DNA from: Nitrospira sp.
Lineage (GTDB): Bacteria > Nitrospirota > Nitrospiria > Nitrospirales > Nitrospiraceae
Length of the DNA: 64,000 nucleotides
Assembly: GCA_016715825.1 (NCBI GenBank)
Contig: JADJXO010000002.1
Span: 62,001-126,000 of the forward strand
Direction of reading: 5' to 3'
Shown here: piece after piece, positions 26,259-34,733 of the stretch
How positions within the stretch are numbered: position 1 is the stretch's first letter
Layout: each line of letters begins with the position of its first letter
The notes under the pieces: model-generated
The model's input: the letters and a program-made list of their open reading frames with translations, nothing else
The model's database searches: none
Told to the model about the DNA's origin: nothing
Translations under genes and position numbers: made by a program

Positions 26259-27953
26259 TCAGCGGCGAGTGACTCGACGGCGTGTCTTCACCGTCGCTCG
26301 TCGTCGTGGCGGTGATGGCCGAAGAGCAGCCGTGATGCGGCTTACCGTGGCAGCTGGATCCGGGCCGAGTTGGACTCGGATGGCGTGACGATGGTGCGCA
26401 CGGAGCGACGCGAGATCACCGGCTGCCTGTGCTTGCGCCAGTGTACCGAACGAGAAGGGCTTACCAGGGATTGCCAGGTCTGGCTTCATGCGATCCACCA
26501 ATTCGAGAAAGACGCCCGTGTTGGGCCCGCCCTTGTGAAGTTGGCCTGTCGAGTGCAGATACCGTGGGCCATAGCCAAATGTGGTGGCGACTCGGTGCTT
26601 GCTCATTAGAGCTTTGCGCAGTCGGCTCATCGCCGTTTCGAATGATCGTGATGGTGTTGTATACGCCAGCACTGAGACATAGGTGCCGGGCTGCAGATGG
26701 TGCGTAAAATCTGGTGCGACACCTTTCGGATCGATATTGGTCTGCTCCGGGAGTCGTCCGGTCGATTGATACGCGTCCAGGACTCGATTGGTATTGTCCT
26801 TACTCTCCTGAACGTTCGGTTGGTCAAAGGGCTGAATGCCGAGGAGGTGCCCGGCGACGGCCGTTGCAAACTCCCATCGGAAAAATTCGCCGGCCACGTC
26901 ATAGCGATCTCGAAGATCGAACTGTATGATCGGATGTTGTGCCTTGATCAGGGCTTGAACCGCTCGATCAAGCGCTCCGTTCCTTTCTCCCTTGAGCTTC
27001 AGATAGACAAAGAGTCGGTCGTTCCCGTAGGCCTGTGGCCTCAGGACCGGTTCCTGCGCAATGGGAATGAGCCCCGTCCCTTCTTTGCCTGTGCTTTCGG
27101 CAAGGAGCTGTTCGACCCATAGACCGAATGTGGCGAGAGCGGGTGAGGCGATGATTGTGACTTTATCCCGCCCGGTTTTCGCGAGGCTCCCCATCGCGGC
27201 TCCCAAATAGGAACCGGGATTGGCTTCCACATCGTCCTGGTTCCGACATCGCTCCGCCATGCCAGTTGCACGGGCCAAGAGCCGAGCGATATCCAGACCC
27301 AGGAGTGCGGCAGGGACAAGACCGAAGAGAGAGAGAACGGAATAACGCCCGCCGATGTCGGCTGGATTGGTGAAGGTCTGCCCAAATCCGTACTCCTTTG
27401 CCAGTTGCTCAAGACCGGTCCCAGGGTCGGTGATCGCGACAAATTGTTTTCCGCCATGATTGCCTTTGGCCTGTGCGACCAGTTTCCAAAAATGACCGAA
27501 CAAGGACATCACTTCGATCGTTCCCCCGGATTTGCTGGCAACGAGAAAGAGTGTTCGTGATGGGGAAATGGCCTTCGTCACCAGTCGAACCCAGCCAGGA
27601 ACGGTCGAGTCTAGAACCCATAGACGAGGAGCGGCCTTCTTCGATCCAAAGACCGTACGGAACACTTCCGGTCCCAGGCTGCTGCCTCCCATTCCCAGGA
27701 GCACGACATCCTTGACCTTCATCTCCTTCGCCACCGATACACAATGATGCAGTTGAAGCAGCTGTTGCTGCATCTGATCCTGCACGGTCAACCACCCAAG
27801 CCGGTCGCTGATCTCTTTGGGATTGTCCTTCCAGACACGATGATCTTTTGCCCAGACACGATCAATGACACGATCGCGGCGGAGATTCTCAAGGGCTGAA
27901 TTGACCGTCGGCTCAAATGATGATGGGAGTCTGTCGCGCAACCGTGTGGGCAT
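26259..27953 (-). CDS. pgi: Glucose-6-phosphate isomerase
   Basis: 564 residues. It interconverts glucose-6-phosphate and fructose-6-phosphate. The SIS fold is evident in VVLLGMGGSSLGPEVFR and FLVASKSGGTIEVMSLF, with IGGRYSVLSLFGLVPAAL as the second family motif. The C-terminus is basic (RRATVKTRRR). The protein belongs to the bacterial/archaeal long PGI subgroup. First gene of the sugar-phosphate operon. Confidence 0.93.
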   Translation of the reverse strand: MPTRLRDRLPSSFEPTVNSALENLRRDRVIDRVWAKDHRVWKDNPKEISDRLGWLTVQDQMQQQLLQLHHCVSVAKEMKVKDVVLLGMGGSSLGPEVFRTVFGSKKAAPRLWVLDSTVPGWVRLVTKAISPSRTLFLVASKSGGTIEVMSLFGHFWKLVAQAKGNHGGKQFVAITDPGTGLEQLAKEYGFGQTFTNPADIGGRYSVLSLFGLVPAALLGLDIARLLARATGMAERCRNQDDVEANPGSYLGAAMGSLAKTGRDKVTIIASPALATFGLWVEQLLAESTGKEGTGLIPIAQEPVLRPQAYGNDRLFVYLKLKGERNGALDRAVQALIKAQHPIIQFDLRDRYDVAGEFFRWEFATAVAGHLLGIQPFDQPNVQESKDNTNRVLDAYQSTGRLPEQTNIDPKGVAPDFTHHLQPGTYVSVLAYTTPSRSFETAMSRLRKALMSKHRVATTFGYGPRYLHSTGQLHKGGPNTGVFLELVDRMKPDLAIPGKPFSFGTLAQAQAAGDLASLRAHHRHAIRVQLGPDPAATVSRITAALRPSPPRRRATVKTRRRVTRR

Positions 27954-28188
27954 CGAGATCCCCTTTCGATTTATTCCACCTGGTGCAGTGGGTAGGTAGT
28001 GCTTCGTATCTTATGAAGCTAGCGGAGAAAAGGCAACGCTTCTTCGTATCCATGCAAGACAAGGGTGGTACATCTTGTTAAGTTGCTGCAATATGGATCG
28101 GATTGTCTGTGTCTTGTGCGGGGAAATGCCGAGCAGCTGCCTATCGGTGTCGGTAGAGGACTGCTGCCTGCACGAGTGAGTGGAGAAG

Positions 28189-28218
28189 CCGGCAAGGAGG
28201 GATGTTCGTCCTTGCCGG
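28189..28218 (-). terminator. Hairpin downstream of the haloperoxidase gene
   Basis: A perfect ten-base stem, CCGGCAAGGA paired with TCCTTGCCGG, with a ten-base loop, beginning eight bases past the stop codon. No long U-tract follows. Confidence 0.6.
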
Positions 28219-28225
28219 GTATTGT

Positions 28226-29950
28226 TTAAACGGTAATCTGGGTGCCGTCGAATTTCGTGAATGTGAAGCCGGAGAATGGTTCGTTGAAGGTGTAGCGCTG
28301 GTCGCGCAGAAGGCTGATGGCCACATCTTCGCCGAGCTTCGCTCCTTCCACGAAATCCTTCCGCCAATGAATGCCTGCAAAGTTGCGACCGTTGGAAATA
28401 TTCGCCGCGAGTTTGTTCAATTCTCCGCCGACCGTCAGTTGCCCGTTGTAGGGGACCAATGTACTGCCCTCCTCTGATGGAATTTCCGGGTTGGGGATGA
28501 TGAACGTTTCATCGAAGAAGGCCTTGAGGATGGTAGCGCAGGCGCCAGCGATGGCCGCATGGCCTGCCGCATAAGACGGATGGGTCGGTGATCCCTCCGG
28601 ATAGGCTTGCGGGAGTAGATAGGTGCCGTTGCGCTTCCCCACTTCTTTCACAGCATAGGAAGTTAATACTTGGGCATGGATGGGATATCCGGCACCATTC
28701 ACCATGACGTTATGCAGACGGCCACCGAAGGTTTCCGGGCGGAGGAGCCGATGGACATACCATTTCTGGAACCATACCGCTTTGAGCGCTCGCGTGGCGA
28801 CTTCGGCCACCAGCGTCATGATGTGCGGAGTGCCGAACGTGGAATGCCCCACCTGCGTCTGGGAACTTCGATACGGATTACCGGGGTTCAGTGGAGCACC
28901 CATTCCCAACAGGATCAGACAGGCATTCAAATAAGCCTGATAGCTGACATCAGTGTGCACATAGGTGGCGAGGTCTCGCCCGGTCAGGATATAGCGAGTG
29001 GGACCGAACTGGCGTGAGGCCGTCGGCCCGCAGCCGTTCTGAATGGCAAGCCAGTCGTCATAGGTGGTCATGAACTCGATGCCTTGGGCGTAGATGGCAA
29101 ACTTTTGCGAGAGTTCTTGTACGCCGAATCGAGCTGGTTTGAACAAGAATTGCGAGATATAAGGGCCTGTGAGATCGCCCGGTGTCGCCCCGCGGAAGAG
29201 GGTATCGGCCCTGACGGAACCATTCTGTTTGGGGCCGGTGAATTTGGTCAACCCAGAGAGTTCGTCCGCCGCAGCCAGCGCCGTCGGATCCGACACGTAG
29301 GAGTGGAAGGGGACGTCACGCGTCAGAGCCATCCAGTAGAGCTCGACGGCCTCCGCCGCCCGTTCTGCGCTGTTGAAGGCCGGTGCCGACGGCATGAAGA
29401 GTTGCTGACAATCCGTCGCTTCCAGGTCGAAGGCCGCTCCGGCTTGCGGGCACACAAGTTTGCGCCTCGTCGGATCTTGGCATCCCAGCGGGATTGCATC
29501 GAAATCTCCGGCTCGTTCACTGTCCAACGCCTTGATCAGCCTATCATAGGCCGAGAGGTCGACTTCACCGAGCTGGTTATGCGGTAAGCCTTTCGTGTAG
29601 CTGGCAATTTTGTTGTGGTATCGGTCGTCGTCGCCGTTTGTTGGATGCGGAACCACCGGCAATTGATGTTGCGCAACAGCCGCCTGTTGGCGGACTTGAA
29701 ATGCTTCGTTGCGCCGTTGAATTCCCTCTCGGTCTCGACGGTGATCACCGCCTCTGAAGGCGTGGGCGAGCTTCGATTCACTCCCGACACTGACGGCGCT
29801 GCCGGCCAACGCGGCCATCGCGAATCGACTTGATGTTGTAAGAAACCCTCGCCGGCTCATACCGAGTGCGGATTGCTTCTGCTCCTTCGCTTTTCTTTCA
29901 CTCCCATACAATTCTCCCGATTCCTGCTCTTTGGTTGTGTGCTCCGCCAT
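28226..29950 (-). CDS. Tat-exported vanadium-dependent haloperoxidase family protein
   Basis: About 574 residues from the ATG at 29950 (AAAGGA ten bases upstream; a longer start at 29992 exists). Around residue 31, MSRRGFLTTSS begins a twin-arginine signal. The vanadate-binding motifs are present: K-x6-RP in KWYVHRLLRP, PSYAAGH, and GRNFAGIHWRKD. These proteins share the PAP2 acid phosphatase fold and oxidise halides with hydrogen peroxide; phosphatase activity is the alternative. The enzyme would act in the periplasm. It is monocistronic, with a hairpin behind it. Confidence 0.88.
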   Translation of the reverse strand: MAEHTTKEQESGELYGSERKAKEQKQSALGMSRRGFLTTSSRFAMAALAGSAVSVGSESKLAHAFRGGDHRRDREGIQRRNEAFQVRQQAAVAQHQLPVVPHPTNGDDDRYHNKIASYTKGLPHNQLGEVDLSAYDRLIKALDSERAGDFDAIPLGCQDPTRRKLVCPQAGAAFDLEATDCQQLFMPSAPAFNSAERAAEAVELYWMALTRDVPFHSYVSDPTALAAADELSGLTKFTGPKQNGSVRADTLFRGATPGDLTGPYISQFLFKPARFGVQELSQKFAIYAQGIEFMTTYDDWLAIQNGCGPTASRQFGPTRYILTGRDLATYVHTDVSYQAYLNACLILLGMGAPLNPGNPYRSSQTQVGHSTFGTPHIMTLVAEVATRALKAVWFQKWYVHRLLRPETFGGRLHNVMVNGAGYPIHAQVLTSYAVKEVGKRNGTYLLPQAYPEGSPTHPSYAAGHAAIAGACATILKAFFDETFIIPNPEIPSEEGSTLVPYNGQLTVGGELNKLAANISNGRNFAGIHWRKDFVEGAKLGEDVAISLLRDQRYTFNEPFSGFTFTKFDGTQITV

Positions 29951-30392
29951 ACGCTTAGGATCCTTTTGGTTGAAATTGAACTTTCTTCCCAACTTGCGTC
30001 CTGGAGACCCAGCTCAAGAATGAAAATGGAATCATTTGATCGGCGCGAGGTGTACCGATTTTGATCGAGACATGCAACCCCTCTTTCGAGTTACGTAGTG
30101 CTTTCGATCATGAAAGTAAGAGCGGGGACTCACGGAACATCTCTTTATATCAGTAAAATGTTGAGTCGACAGGAAATAGCCGATCGGCCTGAGCCTTGGT
30201 CTCTGGCGGGTCTTACCTAGCTGTGTTTAGTATTCCGTTCCGTGGTCTGATGGATAGAAATGGTCGTGCTACAAACCTGGTGGGGTTTTTCGTTCGCAAC
30301 GTTCCTGTTTCGTCGGTCCTGGACACCAATATGCTGTCATCATGTGGTCTTTTGTCAAACCAGACCTGCCTAACTAGGCACGCATCAACTGA
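29951..30392. other. Intergenic region upstream of the haloperoxidase gene
   Basis: About 440 bases between the haloperoxidase start and the 3' end of the transpeptidase operon, both on the minus strand. It must hold the haloperoxidase promoter. I see no RNA, repeat or clear promoter pair. Confidence 0.5.
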
Positions 30393-31058
30393 TTATGTAT
30401 CGGTTGGTCGTCGTATGATGATAGCCATCCCATCGACCAGCGACCAGGCGAGAGACTGTGCATGACCAACGGAGATCGTTAATTCCAGATGAGCCGGCGG
30501 TATCGAGGAATCCTGGCCGATGGCGCTGGCCCAGTTTTTCACTCGACGCCACCACGCTTTCCCCATGAAGGCGATGCCCTGCACAAGACTGTCCTTTGCG
30601 GCTGAGGAGGCCACAACGATCGTCAGCCCGGACGCAAACGACAAGTCGTAGTCCGCCGGCATGTCAGCCAGCGAGATCGGATCTTGCTCCGCACTCTTTC
30701 CGGGCTCAATTTTACGACGAACGACCGAGGGCCGAGCTACCAAGCGGTGAACCCCGGTCAATGTGCCTGGGGCTTTGACAGTCCACTGACTAATTGGCAT
30801 ATGATGCAGTTCCAGCCCTCGTCCCTTGATGTAAATGGTTTTTTCAGCGAGATCGATCAGGACGTAGGTTTGAGGGCGAACCGCAAGTTTGAGTTCTTCC
30901 TCCAGAACCCGCGCGGCTTCTTTCACACTCCCCGGATCATTGAGATTAAGGTTAGGAAAGGCCTCGAGATCATTACCCCAACTGCTGGTGGTCGGTGTAA
31001 GGAACAGGAAGAGAGCACAGAGAGCTCTATGAAAGGTTTGTGGGTTCAGAGGAATCAA
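30393..31058 (-). CDS. Exported L,D-transpeptidase-like protein without catalytic motif
   Basis: 221 residues. A signal peptide (hydrophobic segment ALCALFLFLTP, then WGN) precedes a domain with VLIDLAEKTIYIKGRG, which is the first strand pair of the YkuD fold (compare ILVDTARNRLYVKRHG in the next gene). The HG...SHGCxR catalytic block is missing; the C-terminal half is unrelated. I infer a degenerate or regulatory paralogue. Its start overlaps the stop of the upstream L,D-transpeptidase by four bases, so the two are co-translated. Confidence 0.65.
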   Translation of the reverse strand: MIPLNPQTFHRALCALFLFLTPTTSSWGNDLEAFPNLNLNDPGSVKEAARVLEEELKLAVRPQTYVLIDLAEKTIYIKGRGLELHHMPISQWTVKAPGTLTGVHRLVARPSVVRRKIEPGKSAEQDPISLADMPADYDLSFASGLTIVVASSAAKDSLVQGIAFMGKAWWRRVKNWASAIGQDSSIPPAHLELTISVGHAQSLAWSLVDGMAIIIRRPTDT

Positions 31059-31693
31059 AAGATCATGATCGGCGTCCCAACACGGGCGAGGGTGTAGACA
31101 CCTTTAAGATCGTTATCGTTGAGGCGAATACATCCATGCGTCACATTTTTCCCGAGCAATCGTGTGTAGAGGGTCCCATGAATAAAATACCCCTTCCCAA
31201 ATCCTAGGGCATAATCACCAAGAACACCCTCCTCAGCACGATCCGCCGTATTCTGCGGGACTCCGAGCCCTTCTTCGATAAAGGCCCAATCAGGCTTGAT
31301 CCACGTGGGTTTTGTGAGTTTCGACCGCACAAGGAATTCTCCGCGCGGCGTATCAAAAATCCACTGATCGGCATCCCCCCCGGGTTTGTCAAGGATGGTT
31401 CCACTGCCGGTGGAGGCGATGGCGTCCAGAACCACCTCTCCGTGACGCTTGACGTAGAGCCGGTTTCGCGCCGTATCCACCAAGATATACGGTTGGTTCG
31501 GCCGTAGCTTGGAGAGCTGTGTGGAGAGTGTCTTATACTTGGCTTGCAGGGCACGTAAGTTTGATACATCCCGAATAACGGGCCGATGAACGGCCTTAGT
31601 GGGGATGGAGGTAGTAATCCTGGCGTCCGGAGCCATGGCGATCCAGATGATAAGAACCGCTACTGCTGTACCAGCAAGAATGACCCGACCCAT
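31055..31693 (-). CDS. L,D-transpeptidase (YkuD domain)
   Basis: 212 residues. The N-terminal segment (about 4-20) is a signal anchor. The YkuD domain ends with YFIHGTLYTRLLGKNVTHGC then IRLND, the HG...HGCxR catalytic motif with the nucleophilic cysteine. Such enzymes form 3-3 cross-links in peptidoglycan or attach lipoproteins to it. Second last gene of an envelope operon, ten bases behind a longer paralogue. Confidence 0.92.
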   Translation of the reverse strand: MGRVILAGTAVAVLIIWIAMAPDARITTSIPTKAVHRPVIRDVSNLRALQAKYKTLSTQLSKLRPNQPYILVDTARNRLYVKRHGEVVLDAIASTGSGTILDKPGGDADQWIFDTPRGEFLVRSKLTKPTWIKPDWAFIEEGLGVPQNTADRAEEGVLGDYALGFGKGYFIHGTLYTRLLGKNVTHGCIRLNDNDLKGVYTLARVGTPIMIF

Positions 31694-31703
31694 GGCCCTC
31701 CGT

Positions 31704-32837
31704 TCAGATCTCCGCTCCGCGCTTCGTCAGAGAAGACAGAGCTCGTGCTACAGCATTGGCTTCAGTTAAGGCACCGACGATGGTGATCGGAGTGCCGACA
31801 GAGACCCGTTCAAAGAGGATGGCCATATTGGGATTTTCCAACATGACGCAGCCCAGCGTCTGCTCCGCCGATTCGTTCTCCACACCATGGACTTCGATGA
31901 GGCCACCTATGCCTCTTCCAGGGGCGATCTTCCCGGTTTTCTTGGATAGGTTGAACCGGCGACGATCCTCGGCATTAGGATAGTCCAGGACGAGGGCTCG
32001 GTAGAACTGCGTTTGCCCAGGCCCGCGCTTATCAGTCACGCGATAGCGGCCTTCCGGGGTCGCTCCGTCACCCTGAACCTGTTTTTCTCGTATGCCGTTG
32101 AACCCCAATCGTACTGGGTATGATAACGCTTTCCGTCCGTTTAGATAGAGAGTCAGTTGGCGGTCGGCTTTGCTCACAACGATCGCCGGTGATTGGTAGG
32201 TTCGTGACCACTCGATGGTCTGTCGCGCCATGGTCTGCCAAGAGGCGATCCGCTTTGGATCGGCATATCGTCCCAGTTCTTCACGTAACAATGTTGTCTG
32301 GTTCAGAAGTGCTTGGTCCGCCTGTTCGGCCAGGTGTAGGGCGCGTTGGTAATCCTCTGTTTCCAAGAACGAGCGAGCTTGTCTCACAAGGTGGTGCGTG
32401 TGGACGATTTGCGCCCCTAACACGATGCGGCCGTCGATAGCCTCAACCTGTGAGGTGAGATGGGAAAGTTGATCCTCAAGGCCCTCCACTCGTGATCGTA
32501 CTTCGCGCTGCTGAGCGACCTTCCGATCATGGAGCTGGGAAACGGTACGCTCACCTCGGAGATATAACCCTCTGAGCTCGTTCTCGAGCTCGCTTGTTTC
32601 CCACGGCCATCGAATGAGGTCATCGTCCAGTTCGGCGCGGGTCTTCAGCACGATCCACTGTCGCACGAACGAACCGTACTCCTCAGGTGCGGTTTCTGGA
32701 GCCCGCAACACAATCAGATCCTGGTCAATGGATTCAAGAGCCGTGAGGAGGTCCGGAGGAACGGCCTGGACACAACCGGAAAGGGAGAACATACAGAGGG
32801 CTGATGTGAGCAGCCGATTGAGCTGACCAACGTCCAT
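31704..32837 (-). CDS. Lipoprotein L,D-transpeptidase with variant active-site motif
   Basis: 377 residues. The signal peptide ends in a lipobox (LSGC, Cys22), so it is probably anchored to a membrane. Residues 25-190 are helical with coiled-coil character; the YkuD domain follows (VSKADRQLTLYLNGRKALSY). The catalytic block is EVHGVENESAEQTLGCVMLEN: here EVHGV is kept, but the usual SHGCxR reads TLGCVM, losing a histidine and an arginine while keeping the cysteine. Related enzymes with xxGCxxL are known. Activity is likely but not certain. Confidence 0.88.
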   Translation of the reverse strand: MDVGQLNRLLTSALCMFSLSGCVQAVPPDLLTALESIDQDLIVLRAPETAPEEYGSFVRQWIVLKTRAELDDDLIRWPWETSELENELRGLYLRGERTVSQLHDRKVAQQREVRSRVEGLEDQLSHLTSQVEAIDGRIVLGAQIVHTHHLVRQARSFLETEDYQRALHLAEQADQALLNQTTLLREELGRYADPKRIASWQTMARQTIEWSRTYQSPAIVVSKADRQLTLYLNGRKALSYPVRLGFNGIREKQVQGDGATPEGRYRVTDKRGPGQTQFYRALVLDYPNAEDRRRFNLSKKTGKIAPGRGIGGLIEVHGVENESAEQTLGCVMLENPNMAILFERVSVGTPITIVGALTEANAVARALSSLTKRGAEI

Positions 32838-32846
32838 GGCGGCCTG

Positions 32847-33464
32847 TTAGTGTCTGCTTGAACGAGCCGACTTGCCTCTTCCTACCTTCGCCAGAGCCTG
32901 CTGGAGTTCGCTCTGAACTCCTTGGCTCATCTCATTGATAGCCTTGGCCTGCGTCTGCGCGGCCGGGTAATCTTCCTTGTCGATGGATTCCTGCACCTGT
33001 TTCAACAACGACTTAAGTCCTTCGATATCGTTCCTTATCGCTTCTACTGCAGCGCGATCTTTTCCTACCGGTGCTTTGGCGGCCAACTCTTGGGCGGCCC
33101 TCACGGCTTCTTCAGCGACTTGCTGGGCCTGCATGGCAGCGGCCCTGCCCTCTTCCTTTTTCTGCGCAGTGACCACCTTTATTCGTTCGCTGTCGGCTTT
33201 CGCGGAGACGGATAATTGCTGCGCTTTTCCATAGTCCCTGAACAAAGCAAATTTTCCATCTTGTTCCGACACTTCTTTCTTGATGGCATCGAGCGTCCCT
33301 TCGAGCTTTGCATAGTCATCCGGGGAATAGGTGGATGCTCCGCTTTCCCGTGCATCGTTGAGCGCTTTCTCGGCTTCTTGGATTTGTTCTGTAGGCGGGT
33401 CGGCACATCCCGCTGTCGCGACAATCATAAGAGCGATGGCTACGAGGGATACTCTGCTCTGCAT
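32847..33464 (-). CDS. DUF4398-type coiled-coil lipoprotein
   Basis: 205 residues. The signal peptide with lipobox Cys20 (VATAGC) is followed by a long alanine- and glutamate-rich helical region (about 25-195), resembling DUF4398 proteins. These are envelope proteins of unknown role, often near OmpA or peptidoglycan genes. It leads an operon with three transpeptidase-family genes nine bases downstream, so a role as periplasmic spacer or scaffold for them is plausible (inference). Confidence 0.8.
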   Translation of the reverse strand: MQSRVSLVAIALMIVATAGCADPPTEQIQEAEKALNDARESGASTYSPDDYAKLEGTLDAIKKEVSEQDGKFALFRDYGKAQQLSVSAKADSERIKVVTAQKKEEGRAAAMQAQQVAEEAVRAAQELAAKAPVGKDRAAVEAIRNDIEGLKSLLKQVQESIDKEDYPAAQTQAKAINEMSQGVQSELQQALAKVGRGKSARSSRH

Positions 33465-33831
33465 AGCTATGGGTCCTCCTTAAGGGCTTGCTTGCAAGCC
33501 TGCGCACGATTCAATCTACCATGGGATGCCAACTGTTGGAGACTAGCAAGCTCGATGCCAACAGCCTGGCTGGTTCCTTTTTAGTATACAATCTATTTCG
33601 CATATTTAGAAAGAAGTCAACTAGGAGACGACGGTACGGTTTGTGGCGTTTCGGCAGTCGATTGCAAAAAGACCTCAATCGGAAATCATCCGGTCAGACT
33701 ATGGCAGTATGGAATCCAAATTTGTGTTATAGTTGCGGCGAACACGAAATTGACTCCTCGTAGTGCCTCACCTATAATTCACCGTTCATTTTTAAACAGA
33801 ATCCTAATTGTTGGAGAGCGGAAGGAGAACC
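33465..33831. other. Divergent intergenic region upstream of rpmH
   Basis: About 367 bases between the DUF4398 lipoprotein gene and rpmH. It contains the consensus rpmH promoter. I looked for clustered DnaA boxes (TTATCCACA-like) and found none, so this is not an obvious replication origin even though dnaA-oriC lies at this place in many bacteria. Confidence 0.6.
33750..33778 (+). promoter_or_regulatory. Consensus sigma-70 promoter of rpmH operon
   Basis: TTGACT (33750-33755) and a perfect TATAAT (33773-33778) separated by 17 bases. Transcription would begin near 33785, about 47 bases before rpmH. This is the strongest promoter I found in the window. Confidence 0.88.
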
Positions 33832-33969
33832 ATGTCGTTTACATTTCAACAGCCGTCCAACCTCAAAAAGAAGCGTGAGCATGGATTTAGAAAGCGCATG
33901 AGCACCAAGAACGGTCGTAAAGTCTTGGCCCGGCGGCGGGCAAAAGGACGAGCACGGTTGACCGTCTAG
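33832..33969 (+). CDS. rpmH: 50S ribosomal protein L34
   Basis: 45 residues: MSFTFQQPSNLKKKREHGF followed by RKRMSTKNGRKVLARRRAKG, the standard L34 sequence. A GAAGGAG site lies six bases before the ATG. First gene of the conserved rpmH-rnpA-yidD-yidC block, which normally flanks the chromosome origin. Confidence 0.97.
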   Translation: MSFTFQQPSNLKKKREHGFRKRMSTKNGRKVLARRRAKGRARLTV

Positions 33970-34109
33970 ACACCGTGTGCCTGATCAGCGGTGTTCTTCG
34001 GTGTGCGCCTCACTTCTCTTCGTGCTGCCCTGTGTAGGGCCACCCACCACTTCGTAGCTTCCATAAGGATTGTTCCGAGTGGGTACCACGAAGGGATCGG
34101 CTTTTTCAT

Positions 34110-34484
34110 ATGGCGCCGAGGGCACCTCGACGCATGAACATTTATTTACGGAGTAGCCGAGATATCGAAGTCGTCAAACGTCATGGGCGTCGTTTTTCTA
34201 CGACCTTCTTCAATCTTCTCGCATGCAGGATGGACGAGGCCCCCACTCGAGTGGGGATCATTGTTGGAAGGCGATTCGGAAACGCCGTTCGGCGCAATCG
34301 AGCTAAGCGGGTATTCCGTGACTTGGCCAGAGCATGGTATCCGGACTTGGTACCGGGCCGAGGGCTTCTCGTATTTCCCAAACGTGACGCTCTCTTGCAG
34401 TCGAGGGAAGAACTGACCAATGCGTGGAAATCTTCGCTGGAGCGCATGCAGCTTCTTCGTCACAGTATAAAAGGTAGGTCGTGA
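34110..34484 (+). CDS. rnpA: Ribonuclease P protein component
   Basis: 124 residues. RnpA helps the catalytic RNA trim tRNA 5' ends. The family signature GRRFGNAVRRNRAKRVFRD is at about residues 53-71. The start is not certain: ATG at 34110 lacks a good ribosome binding site, and an in-frame ATG at 34134 is an alternative. The longer form aligns better with family N-termini. Confidence 0.93.
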   Translation: MAPRAPRRMNIYLRSSRDIEVVKRHGRRFSTTFFNLLACRMDEAPTRVGIIVGRRFGNAVRRNRAKRVFRDLARAWYPDLVPGRGLLVFPKRDALLQSREELTNAWKSSLERMQLLRHSIKGRS

Positions 34485-34485
34485 T

Positions 34486-34695
34486 ATGCGACGCCTATGC
34501 TTATGGCTCATTCAAGGCTACCGGATGGTGATTTCCCCATTCCTCGGGCCAAATTGCCGCTTCGACCCAACGTGCTCGCAATATGCGTCAGAGGCGATTA
34601 CCCGGTACGGGGCGTTGCACGGCCTCGGGCTGGCCCTGATTCGGCTCCTGAAGTGTCATCCTTTCCACCCCGGGGGTGAAGACCCGGTCAAGTAG
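34486..34695 (+). CDS. yidD: Membrane protein insertion efficiency factor YidD
   Basis: 69 residues, starting one base after the rnpA stop. GYRMVISPFLGPNCRFDPTC followed by SQYASEAITRYG and a CHPFHPGG motif is diagnostic of YidD, which assists YidC-dependent membrane protein insertion. Confidence 0.96.
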   Translation: MRRLCLWLIQGYRMVISPFLGPNCRFDPTCSQYASEAITRYGALHGLGLALIRLLKCHPFHPGGEDPVK

Positions 34696-34733
34696 TGACA
34701 ATTCCATCTTTTTAAAGAAAGCATAACTCTCTC

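Noticed and set aside
33465..33831. Chromosome replication origin upstream of rpmH
   Set aside because: No clustered DnaA boxes or AT-rich unwinding element was seen and dnaA is not adjacent; only gene order suggested it.
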